NCBI GenBank assembly: GCA_903881265.1
Contig: CAIRSV010000136.1
Coordinates: 1-17,803 of the forward strand
Length of the DNA stretch: 17,803 nucleotides
Reading direction: 5' to 3'
Origin: an uncultured Bacteroidota bacterium
Lineage (GTDB): Bacteria > Bacteroidota > Bacteroidia > Chitinophagales > Chitinophagaceae
Shown: one piece after another, positions 1 through 7,387 of the stretch
Numbering within the stretch: position 1 is the stretch's first letter
How the letters are laid out: every line of letters begins with the position of its first letter
The notes under the pieces: model-generated
The model's input: only the letters and a program-made list of their open reading frames with translations
Databases searched by the model: none
Told to the model about the DNA's origin: nothing
Translations under genes and position numbers: made by a program

Positions 1-123
1 ATAAGATGTCAATCAAGGCATCAAGTTGGAAAAGCGTTCTTTCTTTTGATATTTTTTTTGATGAATGCCTAATAGATAACGCAGTCAGCATTCTGCCAGC
101 TTGCCGAGAATTATAAAAAGAAA

Positions 124-156
124 AGGCTGCCTTATGAAAGCAGCCTATATTTTTTA
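124..156 (-). terminator. Rho-independent terminator of the citrate synthase transcript
   Basis: A perfect 7-bp stem, AGGCTGC at 124-130 and GCAGCCT at 140-146, encloses a 9-base loop. On the minus strand it lies 13 bases past the citrate synthase stop and is followed by a T-rich run (TTTTCTTTTT). On the plus strand it is followed by ATATTTTTT, so it could work in both directions. A gene entering from the left edge on the plus strand may therefore also end here. Confidence 0.85.
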
Positions 157-168
157 GTGCGAAATGGA

Positions 169-1491
169 TTATTCCAGATTCGGGATTTCTTTATTCAACC
201 ATTGTTTAACTTGTCGTGTTGAAACAGATTTTGGTCGCTCGATAGGGAATCCATAGACTCTGTCCCAGCAAAGACTAGCGAGTACGCCTAAGGCTCTTGA
301 AACGCCGAACATGACAGTATAGAAATCTTCTTCAACCAATCCATAATGTTTTAACAAGGCACCTGAGTGCGCATCAACATTAGGCCATGGATTTTTGATT
401 TTGCCAAGGCTTTCTAATATTGGAGGAACCACTTCATAAACGTTCCAAACAGTTTGCACTAATGCGTCATCGGCACAATGTTGTTTGCCAAATTCCATTT
501 GAGCGATAAATCGAGGGTCAGTTTTACGAAGTACGGCATGTCCATAGCCAGGAACCACTTTGCCATTGGCCAATGTTTTCTTGACATAGGCGGCTATTTG
601 GTCTTTGGTTGGAAGCTGTGTATCTAATTCACGCTGCATTTCTTCAATCCATCGTATCACTTCTTGATTTGCTAAACCATGCAATGGACCTGCTAATCCA
701 TTCATGCCAGCGGCGAATGCAAGATACGGGTCACTCAGTGCAGAACCAACCAAATGCGTAGCGTGCGCACTTACATTACCTCCTTCGTGGTCGGCATGAA
801 TGGTTAGATACAGACGCATCAGTTCCCTGAAGCCTTCATCTTCAAATCCAAGCATATGTGCGAAATTGGCAGCCCAATCAAGCATTCCGTTTGGTTGTAT
901 ATGTTCGCCATTTTTATATTTACGTCGATAGATATAGGCCGCAATGCGCGGAAGGCGAGCAATAAGATTCATGGTATCTTCGAAGATATAATTCCAATAA
1001 TCTTTTTTATTGACACCCTCATTGTATGCTTTAGCAAAGATCGATTCGGTTTGCATCGCCATGATACCAACACCAAATTGTGTCATTGGATGGGCGTGAA
1101 TAGGTAATGCTTCAATGGCATCAAAAACATAATTCGGCACGTGAGAACGTCTGCCAAAAACAGCCGAAAGATGTTCAACATCTTCGTGGGTAGGTATTTC
1201 GCCGATTAACATCAGATGAAATAATCCTTCGGGTAAAGGTTGTGAGCCTCCCTGAGCATGTGGTAATTTTTCAATTAATTCAGGAATTGAAAAGCCTCTG
1301 AATCGTATGCCTTCATTGGAATCGAGTAATGATGTTTCTGTCACAAGTCCGATAATACCTCTCATGCCCTGATAAACCTGAGATAGTGTAACGGTATCAA
1401 CAACGGTTTCGCCGTGTTCTTTAATCAATTGTTTAATTTCGTCAGAAGCCTTCACCGCTGTTTCGTAGAAATGTTCTTTTAATTTGCCCAT
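169..1491 (-). CDS. gltA: Citrate synthase, eukaryotic/mitochondrial sequence type
   Basis: This enzyme condenses acetyl-CoA with oxaloacetate to citrate, the entry step of the TCA cycle, in the cytoplasm. The 440-residue protein aligns by eye along its whole length with animal mitochondrial citrate synthase. Shared blocks include GMRG near residue 42, RFRG at 63, PEGLF at 87, ELMRLYLTIH at 223, GLAGPLHGLANQEV at 265, VPGYGHAVLRKTDPR at 313 and NPWPNVDAHSG at 367. The catalytic triad matches pig His274, His320 and Asp375 as His271, His318 and Asp373. It lacks the features of the hexameric E. coli-type enzyme. The start is ATG with no better option. It lies 88 bases after the DUF4296 gene, so it may be read through from that operon or from its own weak promoter. 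A terminator follows directly. The function is very secure; the eukaryotic-type affiliation rests on recall of the pig sequence. Confidence 0.97.
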   Translation of the reverse strand: MGKLKEHFYETAVKASDEIKQLIKEHGETVVDTVTLSQVYQGMRGIIGLVTETSLLDSNEGIRFRGFSIPELIEKLPHAQGGSQPLPEGLFHLMLIGEIPTHEDVEHLSAVFGRRSHVPNYVFDAIEALPIHAHPMTQFGVGIMAMQTESIFAKAYNEGVNKKDYWNYIFEDTMNLIARLPRIAAYIYRRKYKNGEHIQPNGMLDWAANFAHMLGFEDEGFRELMRLYLTIHADHEGGNVSAHATHLVGSALSDPYLAFAAGMNGLAGPLHGLANQEVIRWIEEMQRELDTQLPTKDQIAAYVKKTLANGKVVPGYGHAVLRKTDPRFIAQMEFGKQHCADDALVQTVWNVYEVVPPILESLGKIKNPWPNVDAHSGALLKHYGLVEEDFYTVMFGVSRALGVLASLCWDRVYGFPIERPKSVSTRQVKQWLNKEIPNLE

Positions 1492-1525
1492 GATAGTCGA
1501 ATGCTATATTTAATTTTAAGTGGCG

Positions 1526-1533
1526 CAAAAATA
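1526..1533 (-). promoter_or_regulatory. Possible -7 element upstream of citrate synthase
   Basis: TATTTTTG on the minus strand fits the Bacteroidota -7 consensus TAnnTTTG and lies about 34 bases upstream of the citrate synthase ATG. No TTG is found 17 to 23 bases further upstream, so the -33 element is missing or weak. In AT-rich DNA this half-match could arise by chance. Confidence 0.35.
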
Positions 1534-1579
1534 ATCATTCTCAAAGGAATGCCCTAAAATTAATTTGCAATTCGATAAT

Positions 1580-1951
1580 TTATTTTCTATCGACCTTTGT
1601 CTGCCAAATGGCGAGGTCAGTTAGTACTTGTTGGTAGATCGAATCGAAAAGTTCGGGCCTTGATTTATACCAATCAATACTTTGTTTAAATGCAGTTTCA
1701 TTGGTGTTGTTTTCAAGCAAAATAGCGCTGACGTACTTTTTTAGTGAATCCTGATTTTTGTTATCTAGTTGTGTTGAATCTTTAGGGACAAATTGGGCGT
1801 ATGATTCGGCAACATACATTTCAGTCAGGATCTTACTCATTGTTTCTAGAGGTAAGGGCTCAGGTGTGTTATTGCATGAAAAAAACAAGGAGGCCATGAG
1901 CGAAATTATCAAGAAGCTTTGGAAGGGAAACAAATGCTGAAGTTGGCGCAA
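1580..1951 (-). CDS. DUF4296 family lipoprotein (TTG start)
   Basis: This is a small exported protein of unknown function with the look of the Bacteroidota DUF4296 family. Its N-terminus is a lipoprotein signal: a hydrophobic stretch at residues 7-25, then FFSC with Cys26 as the predicted lipidated residue. After that comes the helical LETMSKILTEMYVAESYA segment typical of the family, and the rest is predicted helical. No ATG is available for a proper signal peptide. Upstream in frame there is only TTG at 1951 before a stop codon. TTG at 1933 is an alternative. The first ATG, codon 19, would leave only seven residues before the Cys. The gene begins 8 bases after the DUF4835 stop and belongs to the bamD-rpoZ-coaBC run. 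The family assignment is from recalled family pattern; the job is unknown. Confidence 0.75.
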   Translation of the reverse strand: MRQLQHLFPFQSFLIISLMASLFFSCNNTPEPLPLETMSKILTEMYVAESYAQFVPKDSTQLDNKNQDSLKKYVSAILLENNTNETAFKQSIDWYKSRPELFDSIYQQVLTDLAIWQTKVDRK

Positions 1952-1959
1952 GTTGAAAA

Positions 1960-2880
1960 TTATTTAAGTAATGCCTGATATTTAGCGGCATTCGATACGT
2001 CGATGGCTGCTAGGATTGGAATGATTTTTTGTTTATCAACCATACTTGTCTTTGCCAAGAAATTTTGAATTTCATCAGACTTGGCATAGAAAAAGAAACG
2101 CAGTAGCACACTAGACGGGTTGTCGGTATTTACTCGTTCAAGCATTGGAAAGATATCGTTCATTGTATTGCGGGCAAGTTCAGCGTCGGTCGAGAATTGG
2201 TCAAGCCCAAGTCGGTGATATTTGTAGAATAAGGTTCTCATTTCAGCAAACCGGCTATTGGTTGCCTGATCAACTAGCCAGTAGCGGTTGCGTTGGTTTT
2301 CTGTCGCTTTCCAGCCCATAATGACTTTCGACTCGGGAGCGTTGTTCACGATATTCTGTGCCTTATTATAGAACTCTGTACCTCCTTTCAGTGAATAGCT
2401 ATCGTAGTCGAGGGCTAAGATGATATAGGTGTAATAGGCTATTAACGCTGTTAGATTGGAGGAGAGCGCATCAGCACCAGTAATTCGATTGTCATTAAAA
2501 TCAAGGCTTTGAAATTGATCAAATTTGATGGCCACATCATTATCGATATAATTGACCATGGTCGAAGAATAGGTAGAATTGAATACAGGTCTTGTGGCTT
2601 GAATATTCAACTTGCCTGTATATCCGCCTTCAACCCCATCAATTGGTTTGCTTAGAATTAGCGTGAGGACACATTCTATTTTTTCTTTGGTTTCGAAATT
2701 ATCATTGGTCCATTTTCTGCTGTTCACGAAATCACCCAATGATTTTTCCAGTGTTTTAAATACTTTAGGGTCTACTCCTTGAATTTGATCAGCCATCACA
2801 ATGGCTTTGCAGTTTATCTCCTGAGCATAGGAAGATATGGTCATGATAATAAGGGTCAGTGTGAAAAGTATCTGCTTCAT
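1960..2880 (-). CDS. DUF4835 family exported protein (called PorD, type IX secretion, in some annotations)
   Basis: The 306-residue protein has a cleavable signal peptide (MKQILFTLTLIIMTISSYA, then QE), so it acts in the periplasm or outer membrane. The body resembles the Bacteroidota DUF4835 family: an early QEINCKAIV strand, the RKWTNDNF motif near residue 55, and FNSTYSS near 100. Family members commonly sit next to coaBC, as here. Some database annotations name the family PorD and link it to type IX secretion; that link is recalled and cannot be tested from this sequence. The ATG overlaps the coaBC stop as ATGA, so translation is probably coupled to coaBC. The DUF4296 gene follows 8 bases after its stop. 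The length and start look normal. Confidence 0.82.
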   Translation of the reverse strand: MKQILFTLTLIIMTISSYAQEINCKAIVMADQIQGVDPKVFKTLEKSLGDFVNSRKWTNDNFETKEKIECVLTLILSKPIDGVEGGYTGKLNIQATRPVFNSTYSSTMVNYIDNDVAIKFDQFQSLDFNDNRITGADALSSNLTALIAYYTYIILALDYDSYSLKGGTEFYNKAQNIVNNAPESKVIMGWKATENQRNRYWLVDQATNSRFAEMRTLFYKYHRLGLDQFSTDAELARNTMNDIFPMLERVNTDNPSSVLLRFFFYAKSDEIQNFLAKTSMVDKQKIIPILAAIDVSNAAKYQALLK

Positions 2881-4067
2881 CCTAAGAGTTCAATTATTTT
2901 TTCGACAATATCACGCGCAACGTCAGTCTTTGTTTTTAATTCGTAATGGGTTTCTTTCCCGTTTTTTTCAAAAATACTTATTTTGTTGGTGTCATACGAA
3001 AATCCTGCACCAGCATCATTCAATGAATTGAGCACAATGGCATCCGCATTTTTTTCGTTTAGTTTAGCTAACGCATAATCCTTTTCATTATTGCTTTCAA
3101 GTGCAAAGCCAATCAATAATTGGTTGTTTTTTTTGATAGTACCTAGGTGCTTTAAAATGTCGACTGTCTTTTTTAATGGCAATGTCACATCATGTTCTTT
3201 CTTTTTGATTTTGACAGTAGACACCTCATTCGGTGTATAATCGGCTACGGCAGCGCTCATAACGGCAATATTCATAGTTGGAAATAGGCGGCTGCATACT
3301 TCTAACATTTGTTGCGCGCTGACGATATTGGTTGTTGTAATATTTGCGTGACTTGCACGTAGATGCGTTGGGCCGAGGACAAGCTGCACATTGCATCCTT
3401 TTTTTGCGAGTGCTTCAGCAATAGCGATACCCATTTTTCCGGTGCTGTAATTGCCAATAAAACGAACGGGGTCAAGCTTTTCAAAGGTTGGTCCCGCCGT
3501 AACCAAGGCCGAATATCCACTCAGTTGTTGGCTTTCTTGAAAAAAGGTGATCAGTTGATTGAATAATGTTGTTGGTTCGGCCATTCGCCCCATTCCAATT
3601 AATCCACTCGCTAGTTCACCGTGTTCGGCCGGTATGATAGAATGGCCATAGGAAACTAGTGTATCTAAATTTTTTTGTGTTGCAGGGTGATGCCACATGT
3701 CTTCATCCATGGCAGGAGCAATCAATACAGGGCAGGTAGATGATAAATAGACCGAAAGCAATAAATTGTCGCAGAGCCCGTGTGCCATTTTTGCAATGGT
3801 ATTACAAGAAGCAGGGGCGATTAGCATAACATCTGCCCAACGACCTAGCGCCACATGATTGGCCCATGTATTTTCTGCGGCCATTTCTACCGGCACCTCA
3901 TGTTTCGTAAGTGTGGATAAGACAAGCGGGGATACGAATGTAGAAGCGGAAGGAGTAAGAACTACCTTCACGTCTGCACCTGCTTTCATACAGAGGCGCA
4001 CTAAAATAGGGATTTTATATGCCGCAATACTGCCTGACGCAGCAATGAGTATTTTTTTTCCTGTCAT
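2877..4067 (-). CDS. coaBC: Bifunctional phosphopantothenoylcysteine decarboxylase / phosphopantothenate-cysteine ligase
   Basis: This protein catalyses two successive steps of coenzyme A synthesis: CTP-dependent joining of cysteine to 4'-phosphopantothenate (CoaB), then FMN-dependent decarboxylation to 4'-phosphopantetheine (CoaC). The N-terminal CoaC flavoprotein domain shows GSIAAYK (about 12-18), the active-site His71 in NHVALGRWAD, the PAS and PAMDEDMW motifs, and a GMGRM loop near 158-162. At the position where E. coli Dfp has a catalytic Cys, this protein reads ASG, with Ser154. I believe Ser variants are common in other phyla. The C-terminal CoaB domain begins near residue 186 with VTAGPT and carries RFIGNYSTGKMG. 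I chose ATG at 4067 over an upstream in-frame TTG at 4076 because it gives the normal N-terminus MTGKKILIAASG. Its stop overlaps the DUF4835 ATG (ATGA), and rpoZ ends 49 bases upstream. Confidence 0.96.
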   Translation of the reverse strand: MTGKKILIAASGSIAAYKIPILVRLCMKAGADVKVVLTPSASTFVSPLVLSTLTKHEVPVEMAAENTWANHVALGRWADVMLIAPASCNTIAKMAHGLCDNLLLSVYLSSTCPVLIAPAMDEDMWHHPATQKNLDTLVSYGHSIIPAEHGELASGLIGMGRMAEPTTLFNQLITFFQESQQLSGYSALVTAGPTFEKLDPVRFIGNYSTGKMGIAIAEALAKKGCNVQLVLGPTHLRASHANITTTNIVSAQQMLEVCSRLFPTMNIAVMSAAVADYTPNEVSTVKIKKKEHDVTLPLKKTVDILKHLGTIKKNNQLLIGFALESNNEKDYALAKLNEKNADAIVLNSLNDAGAGFSYDTNKISIFEKNGKETHYELKTKTDVARDIVEKIIELLG

Positions 4068-4116
4068 TGTACACAAAGATGCGATGTGGAGGTGATACGA
4101 AGAGAGGTGAAACGAC

Positions 4117-4446
4117 TTATTCGTCTCTTTTTCTGAAGAAAATCTTATCGTTCAACAATTCGTGCGTGGCCTGAATCGCTGGATTAGCCATACGCTCATA
4201 GAAACGTGAGATTTCAATTTGTTCTTTGTTTTCGCTAATCTCCTCAAGATTGTCGTTCAGACTTCCGAATTCTTCCAATTTGCGATGTAATTCGTCCTTG
4301 ATTTTAGTGTTGATTTGATTAGCACGTTTGGCTGTAATAGCTATTGACTCATAAAGATTGCCTGTTTTAGCCTCAATCAACTTTAAATCGCGGGCTTCAA
4401 TAGAAGGATTTGTGGTGTTAATCAACAATTTTTTTGTTTGTGTCAT
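4117..4446 (-). CDS. rpoZ: RNA polymerase omega subunit, Bacteroidota Rpb6-like
   Basis: Omega is the small subunit that helps fold and dock the beta-prime subunit of RNA polymerase. The 109-residue protein carries the omega/Rpb6 core: NLYESIAITAKRANQIN at residues 30-46, then IKDELHRKLEEF. Next come an acidic linker and the Bacteroidota-type tail EQIEISRFYERMANPAI. The N-terminal extension and this tail are unlike E. coli omega and are usual in Bacteroidota as far as I recall. The ATG overlaps the bamD stop as ATGA, so the two genes are almost certainly co-transcribed and translationally coupled. coaBC starts 49 bases further on. Linkage of bamD, rpoZ and coaBC is a common neighbourhood in this phylum. 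Confidence 0.9.
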   Translation of the reverse strand: MTQTKKLLINTTNPSIEARDLKLIEAKTGNLYESIAITAKRANQINTKIKDELHRKLEEFGSLNDNLEEISENKEQIEISRFYERMANPAIQATHELLNDKIFFRKRDE

Positions 4447-5246
4447 TTGTTCGCTATTTTTTTTAAGGACGCCAAAGATAGTGTATTTATCCTTTCTGCC
4501 TCATTTCGGTAAGCGCTTTTTGGATATTTTCTCACAAATTCGTTGTATTCGGTCAGAATCTGATTAAATCTAGCCTCCTGTTTCTCAGGAATACTATTCT
4601 TGGCATATGTATATCTAGCCTTGATCATCATGAAGTGATAATAATCAACATTCCCTGAATCGGGGTATTTTCGGATAATTTGTTCGAAGGCTACCGACGC
4701 AGCTTTGTACTCGCCTATTTTATAATAAAGGTCTGCCCCATACGTGTCTTTTACTTCTAACTTACTTCTTGATTCATCAATCAGGGTATTCGCTTCTTTG
4801 ACGTGTTCTGATTCGGGATGATTATTCACAAAGGATTGAAGTTCACCTATTGATTTGATGGTGTTGGATTGGTCAAGTGAGTATTCTGGAGAAATTTTGT
4901 AGAGGCACAGACTATTCAGAAATTGACATTCCTCAGATTTTGGCGAATTCGGAAACAAGTCGGCAAAGTTCTTAAAGTGATACGATGCGGCTAAATATTC
5001 CTTGTTGTTATAAAAGGTGAACGCATATTTATAATAAACGCTTTCAAAATTTTTGGTTCCTTTATATACGGTTAGAAGCTCTTCATAGAGCTGATTTGCC
5101 TTTGTCCATTGTTTCTTGTCGTAGTATTCATCGGCCTTGGTGAGCTTATAAGGGAAATCTTTGCTTTTCTGCACTTTTTCAAAATTGCTTTTGCAAGAGC
5201 AAAAAAGACTGACAAGAGTAATGAAGAGAATTATTGATTGTTTCAT
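4443..5246 (-). CDS. bamD: Outer membrane protein assembly lipoprotein BamD
   Basis: BamD is an outer-membrane lipoprotein facing the periplasm. With BamA it folds beta-barrel proteins into the outer membrane. From the ATG at 5246 the protein has 267 residues: a lipoprotein signal MKQSIILFITLVSLFCSC with Cys18 as the likely lipidated residue, then tandem TPR helices. Recognisable TPR stretches are KADEYYDKKQWTKANQLYEELL, YYKYAFTFYNNKEYLAASYHFKNF, and a C-terminal RFNQILTEYNEFVRKYPKSAYR. The open frame extends four codons upstream to a TTG at 5258. That codon lies inside the predicted -7 promoter element, so ATG 5246 is the better start. This is the first gene of the minus-strand operon. The family is secure from its length, lipobox, TPR pattern and place beside rpoZ and coaBC. 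Confidence 0.92.
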   Translation of the reverse strand: MKQSIILFITLVSLFCSCKSNFEKVQKSKDFPYKLTKADEYYDKKQWTKANQLYEELLTVYKGTKNFESVYYKYAFTFYNNKEYLAASYHFKNFADLFPNSPKSEECQFLNSLCLYKISPEYSLDQSNTIKSIGELQSFVNNHPESEHVKEANTLIDESRSKLEVKDTYGADLYYKIGEYKAASVAFEQIIRKYPDSGNVDYYHFMMIKARYTYAKNSIPEKQEARFNQILTEYNEFVRKYPKSAYRNEAERINTLSLASLKKIANK

Positions 5247-5255
5247 TGAGGATGG

Positions 5256-5285
5256 CAAATATAATACCTAGGACTGATAGCTCAA
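5256..5285 (-). promoter_or_regulatory. Promoter of the bamD operon (TTG-N19-TATATTTG)
   Basis: On the minus strand a TTG (5285-5283) is followed after exactly 19 bases by TATATTTG (5263-5256), a full match to the Bacteroidota promoter consensus. The end of the -7 element is only 9 bases from the bamD ATG. The transcript should therefore begin about 4 to 6 bases before the start codon, leaving almost no leader. Confidence 0.7.
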
Positions 5286-5442
5286 TAAAAGAAATGTTAT
5301 AATTCGTAGTTTGGCAATGAATGAGAATCTATGTCGACAACCATTTGAACCATCGAATCTTTTGCAAATAGGAGAAGAATAAAAATGATCATTCATATGA
5401 GTCTGTGCGTTTTGCTCAGCCATTTTGTCCTGAAAACTATTC

Positions 5443-5472
5443 TTGGCAAAAAAGTTGCAAGTAGTACATTTG
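5443..5472 (+). promoter_or_regulatory. Promoter of grpE-dnaJ (TTG-N19-TACATTTG)
   Basis: A TTG at 5443-5445 and TACATTTG at 5465-5472 are separated by exactly 19 bases and match the Bacteroidota consensus in full. Transcription should start near 5477, about 19 bases before the grpE ATG. Two TTGCAA palindromes (5455-5460 and 5470-5475) flank and overlap the -7 element and could bind a regulator. No CIRCE operator of the HrcA type is present. Confidence 0.7.
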
Positions 5473-5495
5473 CAAACTAAAAATTAGAAATTACA

Positions 5496-6068
5496 ATGGC
5501 TGAGACAATAAAAGAAACAATCAATGAAGAAGAAGAAGTGTCAAATTTGAATTCAAATGATAATGTGGCAGACGCTACGAATTCAAATGAAGAAATGGCA
5601 AATGAGGATGAATTAGGTAAAGCAATAGCAGAGACCGCTGAATGGAAAGACAAGTATTTGCGTCTTTTTGCTGAATTTGATAACTTCAAGAAACGTTCTT
5701 TTAAAGAGAAAATGGAAGTGATCCAAACGGGCGGCAAAGATGTTATCATGAGTATGTTGGATGTAGTAGATGATATGGGCCGAGCCGAAAAGCAGATGGA
5801 TACAGCGACAGATATTGAAGCCGTCAAGGAAGGCATGATGTTGGTTTTTAATAAGTTAAAAACTACGTTACAACAAAAGGGCCTTAAATCGTTTGATAGC
5901 ATAGGGCAAGAGTTTGATGTCGAAAAGCACGAAGCAGTGACTGAAATACCTGCGCCTACCACTGATATGGAAGGAAAGGTGATAGATGAACTGAATAAAG
6001 GCTATTATCTTAATGATAAACTAATCCGACATGCTAAGGTCGTGGTTGGTAAGGCGCCTAATGCCTGA
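5496..6068 (+). CDS. grpE: GrpE, nucleotide exchange factor for DnaK
   Basis: GrpE is a cytoplasmic co-chaperone that releases ADP from DnaK and so recycles it for another round of client binding. The 190-residue protein has an acidic, low-complexity N-terminus (about 1-45). A long dimerisation helix follows from ETAEWKDKYLRLFAEFDNFKKR onward. The C-terminal beta domain carries the family signature GKVIDELNKGYYLNDKLIRHAKVVVG at about 159-184. Length is ordinary. The ATG lies about 19 bases after the predicted transcription start, in an A-rich leader without a Shine-Dalgarno sequence, as usual in this phylum. dnaJ follows after 67 bases in the same direction with no terminator between, so the pair is probably one transcript. 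dnaK is not in the window. Confidence 0.96.
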   Translation: MAETIKETINEEEEVSNLNSNDNVADATNSNEEMANEDELGKAIAETAEWKDKYLRLFAEFDNFKKRSFKEKMEVIQTGGKDVIMSMLDVVDDMGRAEKQMDTATDIEAVKEGMMLVFNKLKTTLQQKGLKSFDSIGQEFDVEKHEAVTEIPAPTTDMEGKVIDELNKGYYLNDKLIRHAKVVVGKAPNA

Positions 6069-6135
6069 ATGAAAACTATGCAACGTTTGTTTAAAAAAAA
6101 GTAAAGGGTGTGTTGAAACAGCCATCGATTAAAAC

Positions 6136-7290
6136 ATGAAAAGAGATTTTTACGAAATATTAGGTGTGAGCAAAGGAGCGTCTGCTGATGAAATCAAGAA
6201 GGCATACCGCAAGGTTGCTATGCAGTTTCATCCAGATAGGAATCCGGGCGATAAATCAGCGGAAGATAAATTTAAAGAGGCTGCTGAAGCGTATGAAATA
6301 TTAAGTGATGCCGATAAGAAAGCTCGCTATGATCAGTTTGGTCATGCGGGTGTTGGTGGCGCTTCAGGTGGCGGTGGTGGATTTGGTGGAGGCGGTATGC
6401 GCATGGAAGATATCTTCTCAAATTTTGGGGATGTGTTCGGCGAAAGTTTTTTTGGCGGCGGCGGTCAACGTGGCGGTGGTCGATCAAGAGGCACAGGGGC
6501 TAGAGGCTCTAACCTGCGTGTGAAAGTGAAACTTAATTATGAAGAGCTTTTGAAAGGTGCGCATAAAACTATCAAGGTAAAAAAATATATCAAGTGCGAT
6601 ACCTGCAGTGGCAATGGCGCTAAAGACAAATCGTCTATTCAATCGTGCGGCACTTGCGGAGGCAGTGGGCAGGTTCGTAGAGTGACGAGTACTTTTCTTG
6701 GTCAAATGCAAACTGTTACTACTTGTTCGTCGTGTAATGGTGATGGTACCATGATTGCAAATAAATGTACGCCCTGCAAAGGCGAGGGGCGTGTATATGG
6801 TGAAGAAACAATCAGTATCGATATTCCAGCAGGTGTACAAGAAGGGATGCAATTGAGTGTAAGTGGTAAGGGTAATGTAGGTGAACGAAATGGACACCCC
6901 GGCGATTTGTTGGTCGTTATTGAAGAAGAAAAACATCCTGAACTTATACGTGAAGGGCTGAATGTCCTATATGAGTTACATCTTTCGTTTCCTGATGCTG
7001 TGATGGGGTTGGAGTTTGAAGTGCCAACGATTACAGGCAAAGCAAAAATTAAAATACCTGCCGGAACACAAGCGGGTAAAATACTTCGATTGAAAGGCAA
7101 AGGATTTCCAAGTGTCAATAGTTACGACAAAGGTGATCAGTTGATTAATATCAATGTATGGACGCCACAACAGGTAAGCAGCGAAGAAAAGGACATGCTC
7201 GAAAAAATGAAATCTTCGCCTAATTTCAAACCAGATATTACACGATCGGATAAGAGTTTCTTTGATAAAATTAGAGAGGCATTTAGCTAG
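6136..7290 (+). CDS. dnaJ: Chaperone DnaJ (type I Hsp40)
   Basis: DnaJ delivers unfolded clients to DnaK and stimulates its ATPase in the cytoplasm. The 384-residue protein has the full type I layout. The J domain spans residues 1-70, with HPD at 32-34. A Gly/Phe-rich linker runs from about 70 to 125. A zinc-binding domain holds four CxxCxGxG repeats starting at Cys154, Cys171, Cys197 and Cys211. Two C-terminal substrate-binding beta domains follow. The zinc motifs read CDTCSGNG, CGTCGGSG, CSSCNGDG and CTPCKGEG, with no missing cysteine. The ATG is the natural start, since MKRDFYEILGV is the canonical N-terminus. It lies downstream of grpE and is probably co-transcribed with it. No clear terminator follows in the 97 bases before the next gene. 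Confidence 0.97.
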   Translation: MKRDFYEILGVSKGASADEIKKAYRKVAMQFHPDRNPGDKSAEDKFKEAAEAYEILSDADKKARYDQFGHAGVGGASGGGGGFGGGGMRMEDIFSNFGDVFGESFFGGGGQRGGGRSRGTGARGSNLRVKVKLNYEELLKGAHKTIKVKKYIKCDTCSGNGAKDKSSIQSCGTCGGSGQVRRVTSTFLGQMQTVTTCSSCNGDGTMIANKCTPCKGEGRVYGEETISIDIPAGVQEGMQLSVSGKGNVGERNGHPGDLLVVIEEEKHPELIREGLNVLYELHLSFPDAVMGLEFEVPTITGKAKIKIPAGTQAGKILRLKGKGFPSVNSYDKGDQLININVWTPQQVSSEEKDMLEKMKSSPNFKPDITRSDKSFFDKIREAFS

Positions 7291-7387
7291 TAGAAGTTTA
7301 CAGGTTGTTCGTATGTGCACTATAGGTATGTAGCGTAAATTTTTACATCCGCTTTTCTATCTTGTGCATTCATCAAACATCCATTAC

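Noticed and set aside
3..116. Open plus-strand frame of 37 codons from the left edge, ending before the terminator at 124-156
   Set aside because: It could be the tail of a convergent gene, since the terminator works both ways, but it has no recognisable sequence and is short enough to be chance.
2938..3028. Possible loss of the catalytic Cys in CoaBC as a sign of decay
   Set aside because: The ASG variant at the E. coli Cys158 position occurs in many CoaBC proteins as I recall, and both domains are otherwise intact.
5385..5480. 31-codon plus-strand ORF (MIIHMSLCVLL...) in the bamD-grpE gap
   Set aside because: It runs through the predicted grpE promoter, so it would not be transcribed whole from it, and it has no supporting features.
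6340..6490. GGT/GGC-rich tandem-like stretch inside dnaJ
   Set aside because: This is the Gly/Phe-rich linker expected in type I DnaJ, not a separate repeat element.
6484..6936. Long minus-strand ORFs opposite dnaJ
   Set aside because: They are shadows of dnaJ, whose four zinc motifs and Gly-rich linker fix the real frame; the antisense products resemble nothing.
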